From Dehalococcoides mccartyi (GTDB taxonomy: Bacteria > Chloroflexota > Dehalococcoidia > UBA2979): DNA of 15,732 bases. The notes below the pieces were generated by a model. That model did no database searches. It was not told the origin of the DNA and was given only the letters and a program-made list of their open reading frames with translations. The first letter of the stretch is position 1. Each line of letters starts with the position of its first letter. The translations under genes were made by a program, and so were the position numbers. Location of the stretch: assembly GCA_945888895.1 (NCBI GenBank), contig CAMDAY010000023.1:1-15732 (forward strand), given 5' to 3'. Shown here piece after piece: positions 5,595-12,893 of this stretch.

Positions 5595-6452
5595 CTACGC
5601 CTGAGCTGAGGGATCGGTGTCGGTGCGCTCGGACGGGTGGTAGTGGGCGAAGTTGTCGAGCGCGCGCTGGACCATGGGGCGGCGACGCTGGCCTTCGGGT
5701 TTGCGAAGGCCGTAGTCCGGATCGGCCTCGCCGGTTGAGGACAGCACGTACAGGTTGAAGGCGTCTCGGATGTGCGCTGTGAAGCCCTGCGCGTCCTCAG
5801 CCTGGTTGATCGCCTGCTTCGTCATCCACAGCTGGAACGGATCGTTCTCCGCGACGCGCGCGGCATACGCCATGACCTCTGCGTCCAAGTCGGCGTGCGG
5901 GATGACACGGTTCACGAAACCGAGGTCGTGGGCTTCCTGTCCGGAGAGGAAACGGGATTCGAACAGGATCTCCTTCGCCTTGCGCGATCCGAGATCCCAT
6001 GGGACGGAGAAGTACTGGAAGTTCGTGGGGAGGAACATCGCGTCGTCGGCCGCAAAGATGATGTCGCATGCCGAGGCGATCGCCCACCCGGCGAAGATGC
6101 AGTACCCGTTCACGGCCGCGATGGTCGGCTTCTTGAGGCTTCGCCACCGCAGGTTCATCTCGATGTTTAGGTCATACATCCGCGCGTACCGGCCACGCAG
6201 ACCCTCCTGTGGCGGTCGCGCTTGGCGATCCGCGAGTTCCTCGGGCGTCCCAAGATCGTGTCCGGCAGAGAAGTGGTCACCGCCGCCGGTCAGCACCACG
6301 ACCCCCGTGTCGAGGTCTGCCTCGGCCACGAGGAACGCGTCGTTGAGCTCCTCGCTCAACCGGCGGCTCTGGGCGTTCCGCACTTGCGGTCGGTCGAGGA
6401 TCAGGCGGCGCACGCGACCGATCTGCTCGGTGCGAATGTACTGGTAGTCCAC
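5595..6452 (-). CDS. Enoyl-CoA hydratase/isomerase (crotonase) family protein lacking both catalytic Glu
   Basis: This 285-residue crotonase-fold protein should bind an acyl-CoA and stabilise an enolate. The oxyanion-hole segments are clear: FSAGHDLG (61-68) and NGYCIFAGWAIASACDII (115-132). Against rat mitochondrial hydratase, Glu144 aligns with Ala124, and Glu164 aligns with Asn144 (or Thr143), so plain hydratase chemistry is unlikely. The stretch PWDLGSRKAKEILFESRFLS (151-170) and the long C-terminal tail after about 240 are also non-standard. The start is GTG at 6452, with AGGAGG 6 nt upstream; an overlap TAGTG joins it to the upstream CoA-transferase stop. It could be an isomerase, hydrolase, ring-cleaving or decarboxylating member of the family. 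The family call is firm, the reaction open. Confidence 0.88.
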   Translation of the reverse strand: MDYQYIRTEQIGRVRRLILDRPQVRNAQSRRLSEELNDAFLVAEADLDTGVVVLTGGGDHFSAGHDLGTPEELADRQARPPQEGLRGRYARMYDLNIEMNLRWRSLKKPTIAAVNGYCIFAGWAIASACDIIFAADDAMFLPTNFQYFSVPWDLGSRKAKEILFESRFLSGQEAHDLGFVNRVIPHADLDAEVMAYAARVAENDPFQLWMTKQAINQAEDAQGFTAHIRDAFNLYVLSSTGEADPDYGLRKPEGQRRRPMVQRALDNFAHYHPSERTDTDPSAQA

Positions 6453-7735
6453 TAGCCGCCTCCTACCGCTTCGTCGGGCGGCCCGCTGCCGCTGATGCCC
6501 CGCCGGATCAGGTCATCGACCTCATCGGCGCTCATGCCGAGGAGTTCCGCGAACACCTCGTGGTTGTGCTGCCCCTGCAGCGGCGCGTGTCGCACTATAG
6601 TGGCGGGCGTGCGACTGAAGTGCATAGGCAGCGCGGCCTGCAGGCGTGTTCCCGCCTCCGGGTGATACACCGCGCGCACCACGCCGCGCTCGCGCAGGTG
6701 CGCGTCCTGCGCTACCTCGCGTGAGTCGAGCACCGGCGCCGCGAGCACGCCGACGCTCACGAGGCGGGCGACGAGATCATCCCGCTCGTGCGCCGCAGCC
6801 CACTCCGCGATCGCCGTGTCGAGCGCATCCTCATGCACCTTCCGCGCGCGGTTGGTGGCGAATCGCTCATCCATCGCCCACGCCGCATTGTCAGTCAGCT
6901 CGCAGAGCGCGCGCCACTGCACCTCGTCCTCGCAGGCGAGGGCGATCCAGCGTTCCTCGCCGAGCGTCGGGTAGATGCCGTGGGGCGCGAACGACGTGTG
7001 GCGATTCGCGAGCCGACGACGCGGCGTGCCGTTCGTCGTGAACTCCAGCGCGGCATCACCCACGACCGAAAGGTTTGCTTCCTGCATGGACAGGTCGATC
7101 CACTGCCCCTGCCCCGTGCACTCGCGGTGGTGCAGTGCAGTCGTGAGGCCCAGCAGGCCGTAGAGTCCCGCGATCGGGTCGGGGTACATCTGTCCGGAGT
7201 TCAGCGGCGGGCCGTCGAGGTATCCAAGCAGCGCGGACTGCCCGCTCGTGGGCTCGATCGTCCCACCGATGCCGGGCACGTTCGACCACGGCCCGGTGGC
7301 GCCGTACGCGGACAGACTCGCGAGGATGATGTCCGGCTTGAGGGCTTGAAGATCCGCGAACCCGATGCCGAGGTTCCTCATCACTCGCGGGGAGAAATTC
7401 TCCACGATCAGGTCGGCGAGTGGGACGAGTCTGCGAAACACCGCGAGTCCGTCTGGTTCGCTGAGGTCGATCGTGATGCAGCGCTTGTTCAGGCTGACGG
7501 CGTTGTACAGGTAGTTCAGATTCCATGGGTGCTCTGCGGTGGGAACATCCCGCAGCCCGAGCGGGATCGGTGCGCCGTAGTCGCCGCGCCAGGAGTCCGG
7601 CCGGCGGCGCACCTCAACCTGGATCACGTCTGCACCCATCATGCCGAGGAGTGCCGTGCACCAATTCCCGCCCCATGCCTGGGTCAGCACGATCGCCCGT
7701 GTCCCGAGGAGTGGGCCGGCAGCGGGTGGGGTCAT
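6452..7735 (-). CDS. Family III (CaiB/BaiF) CoA-transferase, catalytic subunit candidate
   Basis: This 427-residue protein should move CoA between carboxylic acids. The N-terminal Rossmann-like half carries the family features GNWCTALLGMMGADVIQVE (23-41), NKRCITIDL (83-91) and the VENFSPRVMRNLGIG segment (111-125). The catalytic Asp that forms the aspartyl-CoA thioester is Asp186 in QMYPDPIAGLYG (182-193). WIDLSMQEA (212-220) is also typical. Its length fits full-size members. The start ATG overlaps the upstream paralogue's stop by four bases (ATGA), and its own stop overlaps the crotonase GTG, so three enzymes are made from one coupled message. A short Gly/Pro-rich C-terminus follows the last conserved helix. 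Substrates cannot be read from the sequence. Confidence 0.9.
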   Translation of the reverse strand: MTPPAAGPLLGTRAIVLTQAWGGNWCTALLGMMGADVIQVEVRRRPDSWRGDYGAPIPLGLRDVPTAEHPWNLNYLYNAVSLNKRCITIDLSEPDGLAVFRRLVPLADLIVENFSPRVMRNLGIGFADLQALKPDIILASLSAYGATGPWSNVPGIGGTIEPTSGQSALLGYLDGPPLNSGQMYPDPIAGLYGLLGLTTALHHRECTGQGQWIDLSMQEANLSVVGDAALEFTTNGTPRRRLANRHTSFAPHGIYPTLGEERWIALACEDEVQWRALCELTDNAAWAMDERFATNRARKVHEDALDTAIAEWAAAHERDDLVARLVSVGVLAAPVLDSREVAQDAHLRERGVVRAVYHPEAGTRLQAALPMHFSRTPATIVRHAPLQGQHNHEVFAELLGMSADEVDDLIRRGISGSGPPDEAVGGG

Positions 7736-8862
7736 CGCTCGGTCTCGACTTCCGCGAGGATCGCAGCGCTGTCCGCGCCCGGCGAGGTGGCGTGTCCTCC
7801 CATGTCGAACGGCGTCGCGCTCAGGCGGAACGGCGCCCCCGGCACGTCCACATCCTCGCCGCCATCCGAGGAGACCCAGAACCCGCGCGCCCGAAGATGC
7901 TCGTTCTGCGCGAGTTCTGCCATGGTCAGGACGGGACCAGCGACGACCCGACGGATCGCGAGCTCATCGAACAGCTCGGCCTTGCCCCACTGCCCCATCG
8001 CCTTAGCGACGCGCGTGACGTACTCGTCCCGGTGTTCCTGGCGGTAGTGCATCGCCCCCCACCGGGGGTCGTCGGCGAGATCGGTGAGTTCCAGCAGGTT
8101 CATCGCATCCCGCCAGAAGTGCGCTCGCGACAAGGTCAACGCAAAGTGCCCATCCCTGACCGGTACCGGCCCACCGAGCAAATCGCTTGGGTCCCGACGG
8201 CGCACTGGCACGCCGCTGTACTCCGTGCCGAGCAGTGGTGGCGCGAACATGCCGGCAAGCACCTCGACCTCCGCGACGTCCACCTCCTGCCCCTCGCCCG
8301 GGTGGCGATCGCGATGGAATAGCGCGGCAGCAATCGCGCTCGCAGCGGCGATCCCCGTGCATAGAGACGCGCCCCACGCGGCGGGTTTCAGCGGACTGCG
8401 CGTGCTGTATCCATTGATCGAGGCCCACCCGCTGCGAGCCGCCGCGGTGAGGTCGTTGCCCTGTGTCTCGGCGAGCGGGCCGGTCATGCCGTGTGCTGTC
8501 ACGTGCGCCATCACCAGTGCCGGTGCACGTAGGTCGGCGTACCGCAGTCGTCGAGCGGCGAGTTCCGATGGGCGTGCCGATGACACGACGACATCCATCC
8601 GTGCCGCGATCTGACGCGCACTCTCCTGGCCTTCGGCGGTGTCCAGATTCAGCGTCAGTGAGCGTTTGCCGGCCAGGACGTATGTCGAGAGGATGCTGAC
8701 GCCTCTCGCGTCCTTCGGATCGAGCGCGCGGGTGGGATGTCCCGCGGGAGGCTCCAACATGACGACGTCCGCACCAAGCCCCGCCAGCAGTCGCGTGCAC
8801 CACGCGCCGGCGACAGTGGTAGAAACATCGAGCACGCGAACGCCGTGAAGTGCTGAAGGCAT
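7732..8862 (-). CDS. CaiB/BaiF family CoA-transferase paralogue without the catalytic Asp
   Basis: This 376-residue family III CoA-transferase starts with the usual ALHGVRVLDVSTTVAGAWCT (4-23) and has GKRSLTLNLD (65-74), HGMTGPLAETQGND (124-137) and GQEVDVAEVEVLA (191-203). Where active members have Asp in a DLTAG/DPIAG context, this one has Ser166 in GASLCTG (164-170). That suggests a structural or CoA-binding partner of the following paralogue, as in heteromeric family III enzymes such as BbsEF. I chose the ATG at 8862, because family members begin right before this LxGVRVLD motif and GGGGCAGG lies upstream. A TTG at 8883 would add seven residues. It is the first gene of the minus-strand trio and overlaps the next by four bases. 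Confidence 0.88.
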   Translation of the reverse strand: MPSALHGVRVLDVSTTVAGAWCTRLLAGLGADVVMLEPPAGHPTRALDPKDARGVSILSTYVLAGKRSLTLNLDTAEGQESARQIAARMDVVVSSARPSELAARRLRYADLRAPALVMAHVTAHGMTGPLAETQGNDLTAAARSGWASINGYSTRSPLKPAAWGASLCTGIAAASAIAAALFHRDRHPGEGQEVDVAEVEVLAGMFAPPLLGTEYSGVPVRRRDPSDLLGGPVPVRDGHFALTLSRAHFWRDAMNLLELTDLADDPRWGAMHYRQEHRDEYVTRVAKAMGQWGKAELFDELAIRRVVAGPVLTMAELAQNEHLRARGFWVSSDGGEDVDVPGAPFRLSATPFDMGGHATSPGADSAAILAEVETER

Positions 8863-9286
8863 GAACAGCCTGCCCCATGACAAGTGCGCAGCGTCGCCAT
8901 CGCCTCATCAGCGCCGACAACTGCACCGGTCGATCCTACGCCGCTAGCCACACTTCAGTGCCCCGCCGTGTGTAGGCGTTCCGTGAGAACGTCGGAACGA
9001 TACACCCCGCGAGAAGTCGACGCGGGCTCGGCTGCGTTCGAGCAAGCGGTGCGGAATCATCCGATGACCGCGCTGCGGCCACGGTGCATCGTGTCAGTGG
9101 CGAGCCCGAACCTGGCCGAAGTGATGCGTGATCGGTATGTCCGTTTGACGCTCACAAACGGACTGCAGGATGGCGGATTCCGTTTCCGTCGTGCTTTCGC
9201 GGTCTGGGAGGGTGGACGCCGGGCAGAGAGGTTGCGCGCGATAGGGCCGTCTGCTAGCTAGCCGGTCGTGTGCGCCGTTGCAGGCG
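8863..9286. other. Gap between photolyase and CoA-transferase genes
   Basis: This 424-nt stretch should hold the promoter of the CaiB-CaiB-crotonase transcript. TAGGAT on the minus strand near 8935 is a possible -10 box, but no matching -35 is evident. A 9-bp inverted repeat (9139-9163) and a 10-bp palindrome GCTAGCTAGC (9253-9262), just past the photolyase stop, are the only structures seen. Open frames on the plus strand here show no recognisable protein. Confidence 0.45.
9139..9163. repeat. Inverted repeat, 9-bp arms
   Basis: GTCCGTTTG and CAAACGGAC flank a 7-nt loop, about 125 nt after the photolyase stop on the minus strand. No T run follows on either strand. It might be a weak terminator or an operator for the CoA-transferase transcript. 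Confidence 0.45.
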
Positions 9287-10672
9287 TCAGGGGGCGGAGG
9301 CGAGTTGCATGGCGGCATTTCGACTCCGGGCTTCGGCGTAGGCTGCCATCATTCTTCGCCGGCTTTCGGCGATGTCAACGATCGGCGGTGGATAGCCCGC
9401 CCTCGACTCTGCGCTTAGCTTCCACGGCTCATGGATGTCCCTACCGGAGATTGCCGCCAGTTCAGGCACCCAACGGCGGACATATTCGCCTGTGGGGTCA
9501 AACCGCCGTCCCTGGAGCACCGGATTGAAGACTCGGAAGTAGGGTGCTGCATCCGTACCGGTACCGGCGACCCACTGCCAGCCACCGTTGTTCGATGGAG
9601 GATCCCCGTCCAGAAGCTGATCCATGAACCATTGCTCGCCGATTCTCCAGTCGCACAGGAGGTTTTTCACCAGGAATGACGCGGTCACCATCCGGGCGCG
9701 GTTGTGCATCCATCCCGTGTGCAGGAGCTGCCGCATCCCTGCGTCCACGAAGGGGAAGCCGGTGCGGCCTGCCTTCCATGCCTCGATATCGTCGGTGGCG
9801 TTGACCCAGTGGATGCGCCGGAGTCGCGGGTTGAACTCCTCGCGCAGCACCTCCGGTCGGCGATATACAACGTCCATGTAGAACTCTCGCCAGAGCAGCT
9901 CATCAAGCCACCGGCTCGCGCCGCCTCGTTCGTCCTCGGAACCGCGTTCCACGGCTCGCTTAGCCGCCAGCCGCGACGAGAGCATGCCGAACTTGAGATA
10001 CGGCGACAGTGCAGCGGTGGAGTCGAGATCAGGGCGGTCACGCTCCTTGGGATACCCGTCAATCCGTTCTATGGTGAACTCATCGAGGCGCCTCAGCGCC
10101 TCCGTCTCCCCCGCAGGGAATCCACGCACAGGTGCAGCCACAACGTCGATGCCGAGGATGCCGTCGGGAACCGCGGGTAGCTGGGTCGGCGGCGCGATCG
10201 GGTCTGGAAGAGGGGTCGAGAGCCAGGCGCGACGGAAGGCACCGAACACGGAGTAGCCGGATCCGTCCGGCTTAGAGACTACGCCGCTCGGACGAATGCC
10301 GATGCCGGTGACTAGACTGAGCGCGACTCGGCGCCGAACCCGCGCTTCCTGCAGACGGCCGAAGGGCGTGACGTCGCCTGCTGCGAAGACCTCCACCGCC
10401 TGGACTTCCGCGGCGACCGCGCTCAGCACGTCGTCCGCCCGGCCTTCGCGGATGATGAGGCGGCTGCCGAGAGCGCGAAGTTCGGCGTCCAGGGCACCCA
10501 GCCCGTCGGTCATGAACTCGATCCGCCGCGTCGCGTTTCGGTGGTAGCGGGACCGCAGCACCTGCTCGTCCAGTACGAACACGGGAACCAGCGCGCCTGC
10601 CCTACTTGCTGCATGTAGCGCGGCGTTGTCGTGCAGGCGCATGTCGCGTCGAACCCACCAGATCGTGTTCAT
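9287..10672 (-). CDS. phrB: Deoxyribodipyrimidine (CPD) photolyase, class I
   Basis: This 461-residue flavoprotein should repair UV-induced cyclobutane pyrimidine dimers using blue light. The N-terminal antenna domain opens with the hallmark WWVRRDMRLHDNAAL (5-19). The C-terminal FAD/catalytic domain has YLKFGMLSSR (225-234), GFPFVDAGMRQL (305-316), NRARMVTASFL (324-334) and NNGGWQWVAGTGTDAAPYFR (361-380). It also has RRFDPTGEYVRRWVPEL (389-405). The electron-transfer Trp triad of E. coli photolyase corresponds to Trp299, Trp342 and Trp365, all present. Length matches the family. The same frame stays open 102 codons upstream with no homology, so I take the ATG at 10672, although no clear Shine-Dalgarno precedes it. 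The stop is TGA at 9289-9287. Confidence 0.95.
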   Translation of the reverse strand: MNTIWWVRRDMRLHDNAALHAASRAGALVPVFVLDEQVLRSRYHRNATRRIEFMTDGLGALDAELRALGSRLIIREGRADDVLSAVAAEVQAVEVFAAGDVTPFGRLQEARVRRRVALSLVTGIGIRPSGVVSKPDGSGYSVFGAFRRAWLSTPLPDPIAPPTQLPAVPDGILGIDVVAAPVRGFPAGETEALRRLDEFTIERIDGYPKERDRPDLDSTAALSPYLKFGMLSSRLAAKRAVERGSEDERGGASRWLDELLWREFYMDVVYRRPEVLREEFNPRLRRIHWVNATDDIEAWKAGRTGFPFVDAGMRQLLHTGWMHNRARMVTASFLVKNLLCDWRIGEQWFMDQLLDGDPPSNNGGWQWVAGTGTDAAPYFRVFNPVLQGRRFDPTGEYVRRWVPELAAISGRDIHEPWKLSAESRAGYPPPIVDIAESRRRMMAAYAEARSRNAAMQLASAP

Positions 10673-10946
10673 GGGGCGAAGCGGGACAGTTCCGCAGCTC
10701 TCGTTCCAGGGATCCGGATCGTGGTGCATGAACCGTGAGCCGATCCAAGCACGGAACCGCTCGCGCGTGCCGATCGGTAGTGTCCTGCGTGGTGCATGAC
10801 CCGCGGACGAGAAGCGACCGGGCGACGTTGACAGCGTAGCCGCGTGCAGTCTCCTGCTTCCGTCGGCCGCGTCGATCGGCACTTCGGACAGGTCATCAGC
10901 GAGCTCTCCGTCACACCGGTGGTGCGCCTTGATTTCTGAGAGCACC
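10673..10946. other. Gap upstream of photolyase
   Basis: This 274-nt stretch lies between the photolyase start and the stop of the DUF2236 gene on the same strand. The photolyase frame stays open through it, but the translation is low in hydrophobic pattern and unlike any photolyase N-terminus. I read it as a leader or promoter region rather than coding sequence. Confidence 0.4.
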
Positions 10947-11828
10947 TCAAGACGCTCTCCCTTCCGAAAGCGGTGCATCCACGCGACGAAGAGCGAGCAA
11001 CCAGGACGGGGACCGGCCGAGCACTCTGCGGAGAATGCGAATCGACGCTAGGCCAATCAGGTGCGCTCCAGGCCACGATCGAAGCCCGAGAATTGAACGG
11101 ACGCGCGGCGGCAGCGTGGTGACGGCTGCCTCAAACAGAATTCGGTAGACGAGCTTCACTGGGGGCGGTAGCGGGGGTGACTGGAGGAAACTAATGGCTT
11201 CTGCCATTCCGGGTGACGGGGCGAGATCGGGCAGTTCATTGACCCAGGACGCGAGCGAGCGAGCGGCCAACGGCAGAGGTACCGCGCCCAGTAACTCGCC
11301 GACCTTCGCCTGCTCGCAGACGAATCGGTCAGCCTCCTCGTTGGTGAGGCACTGCGCACCGAAATGCTGATACGCGACGAGAAACGAGTCGGTCAGCGCG
11401 TTGTGAACCCAAGCGGCAAGCGCTGGTGCCGACGCCGAGTACTCCCGTCCCCGGTGTGAGAGGCCAGCGATCGGACGATGCGCCCGGGAGACCGTTCGGA
11501 CGGCCAGTTCGACCTCCGGGAGCGCACCAAACGAGGTCGCGGTGACGTAGGCCGATGTGCGGGACAAACGACCAAGGGGGTCTTCCCGAAACCGCGAATG
11601 GTCAAAGACACCGGCGACTACTTCGGGATGCGCGGCCTGAACCAAGAGTGCTCGAATGCCGCCTACGAAGACGGCGGCATCACCCACGACCAGCCACGTC
11701 ACCGAGTTTGGGCCAAAAAGACCGGGGTCGCCCCGGTAGCGTCCAGTCCCATCCAGCGGGTACGGCGCATGAGCGAAGAGATCGTTTGTAGCGTCGACAA
11801 CTCGCTGGCGCAGCGATAAGAGGCACAA
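10947..11828 (-). CDS. DUF2236 / MpaB-like (latex-clearing-protein fold) oxygenase family protein
   Basis: This 293-residue protein has the DUF2236 block order: GPNSVTWLVVGD (39-50), GGIRALLVQAAHPEV (56-70), the defining HSRFREDPLGRLSRT (77-91), then WVHNALTDSFLVAY (140-153). Characterised relatives (MpaB, Lcp) are helical b-haem oxygenases, and the conserved His and Arg in the middle block are the expected haem-pocket residues. No signal peptide is seen, so it is probably cytosolic. The frame is closed by a TAG two codons above, so the start is the TTG at 11828, with GGGAG about 10 nt upstream, or an internal codon. The substrate is unknown. It lies in the same orientation as photolyase and the FAD enzyme. 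Confidence 0.88.
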   Translation of the reverse strand: MCLLSLRQRVVDATNDLFAHAPYPLDGTGRYRGDPGLFGPNSVTWLVVGDAAVFVGGIRALLVQAAHPEVVAGVFDHSRFREDPLGRLSRTSAYVTATSFGALPEVELAVRTVSRAHRPIAGLSHRGREYSASAPALAAWVHNALTDSFLVAYQHFGAQCLTNEEADRFVCEQAKVGELLGAVPLPLAARSLASWVNELPDLAPSPGMAEAISFLQSPPLPPPVKLVYRILFEAAVTTLPPRVRSILGLRSWPGAHLIGLASIRILRRVLGRSPSWLLALRRVDAPLSEGRAS

Positions 11829-12014
11829 GGTGAGCTAACTCCCGCCGTGGTGGACTCGCTGTTCAGGATCGAAAGGCCAAGGAGTCGTCTGGGGCCATCT
11901 CGGGAAGTTCCGGCGGCTTCGAGGCCCAAGCGGTGATTCCTGAGGGCGCGAGCGACAGCGAATTCTCGTAAACGAGCCGGTAAAGAGAAAGCGTCGGGGC
12001 CGCGTCTTCGTTCG
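11829..12014. other. Gap between the GAF and DUF2236 genes
   Basis: This 186-nt stretch follows the GAF stop on the minus strand. The GAF frame stays open for about 49 codons past its TGA, which may be chance or a trace of a longer ancestral protein. GGGAG for the DUF2236 gene lies at its other end. No terminator was seen. Confidence 0.35.
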
Positions 12015-12488
12015 TCAGTTTGGATCCGTCAACAGTAACCGCCGCGCATCGCTATACACCCGGTTGATGATGCAGAGCGTGCCCATCGCGTTGCCGGACT
12101 GCGTCACGAGGGGGCCCCCGGCGTAGAAGCGGATCCGTGGATCGCCGATCACAAGCGGGTTATTGCGAAAACGCTCGTCATTGCTCGCATCAGGAACGAT
12201 CGTGGGGTGAGCCGGATCGAGAATGGCATAGCTGCAGAACGCCATCGCGCGCGGCGTCTGCGACACATCCAGTCCGACATGAGACTTGAACCTCTGTCGG
12301 TCGCGGTCGACCAACGTGATCAGAGCGATCGGCGTATCGCAGATCTGCGCCGCCAAGGCTGTTGCGTCGTCGTACGCCTGCTCAGACAGCGTGTCCAAGA
12401 TGCCGTACGAGTCGAGCTCCGCCAGGCGCTGGGTCTCATTCTCTGGCAACCGGGCGGGAATGGCGCCGTCAGACATGCCGTTACCCAT
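12015..12488 (-). CDS. GAF-domain protein, short or C-terminally truncated
   Basis: This 157-residue protein is essentially a single GAF sensor domain of the kind found at the N-terminus of histidine kinases and diguanylate cyclases. It shows the PENETQRLAELDSYGILDT entry helix (15-33) and AAQICDTPIALITLVDRDRQ (46-65). AFCSYAIL (83-90), RIRFYAGGPLV (118-128) and GTLCIINR (136-143) complete the domain. Relatives normally continue after this last strand with a linking helix into a kinase, PAS or GGDEF module. Here the protein stops after 14 atypical residues, so it is either a stand-alone sensor or a broken gene. The start could be the ATG at 12488, a GTG just before it, or the ATG at 12476; none has a strong ribosome site. 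Ligand unknown. Confidence 0.8.
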   Translation of the reverse strand: MGNGMSDGAIPARLPENETQRLAELDSYGILDTLSEQAYDDATALAAQICDTPIALITLVDRDRQRFKSHVGLDVSQTPRAMAFCSYAILDPAHPTIVPDASNDERFRNNPLVIGDPRIRFYAGGPLVTQSGNAMGTLCIINRVYSDARRLLLTDPN

Positions 12489-12891
12489 CACGAGATCTGA
12501 ATCTGCCCAGAACTCGGGCTAACCAGAGTACTTTCGCATACAGATGGCCTGTCTCGCGAAAAGTCCGGACCGGGTCCTGTCGTCCGGGCACAGGCACACT
12601 TATGGAACGGGTGACGGAGCGTTGCGCGCGTATCGCTGTGCACGAGTCGTCCTTGGTGTGTGTGCCTCCGTGCCGAAGTTGAGCAGCAAATATCGCGGAG
12701 GCGCGTTCACATGGTAGGGCTTGCTGAGGCCACGGGCGCTATACACCCGTTGGACCTCGTGGCCCCGTCTGGCCCTCGTCGCGCATCGAGGGAGAGGGGT
12801 CTTGATGACCTGGACGCGCCCCACCGCCTCGTCTTGGTTGCCTATCTTGGGGGGCGAGCGCGTACGGAGTTACGGCCAAGCGAGCGCTCGC
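12489..12891. other. Gap between the FAD-SRPBCC and GAF genes
   Basis: This 403-nt stretch holds no convincing gene. On the minus strand it should contain the GAF promoter, but no good -35/-10 pair was found. Imperfect dyads are present (GGCCACG at 12730 with CGTGGCC at 12758, and an ACTTTCGC/GCGAAAAGT pair around 12531-12565). Confidence 0.4.
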
Positions 12892-12893
12892 TT
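12878..12893. terminator. 16-bp palindrome at the end of the FAD-SRPBCC gene
   Basis: AAGCGAGCGCTCGCTT is perfectly self-complementary and overlaps the TAA stop at 12894-12892. It could fold as a short hairpin acting as a terminator, but no T run follows on the minus strand. Confidence 0.35.

Noticed and set aside
6788..8047. Plus-strand open frame of 419 codons opposite the two CaiB genes
   Set aside because: It spans the junction of two well-supported minus-strand enzymes and its translation shows no fold or motif.
8884..9261. Plus-strand 125-codon frame between photolyase and CaiB
   Set aside because: No ribosome site, no recognisable domain, and low-complexity composition.
10673..10978. 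102-codon N-terminal extension of the photolyase frame
   Set aside because: It overlaps the DUF2236 gene end, has no similarity to photolyase antenna domains, and the usual family start (N-terminal WWVRRDMRLHDN) is at 10672.
11829..12014. Stop-codon readthrough of the GAF gene
   Set aside because: The frame is open for 49 codons after TGA, but there is no recoding signal or recognisable domain; chance is likely in GC-rich DNA.
12051..12752. Shared GCTATACACCCG between the GAF gene and the gap at about 12738
   Set aside because: A match of 12-13 bases is expected by chance in a window this size and the flanks do not align.
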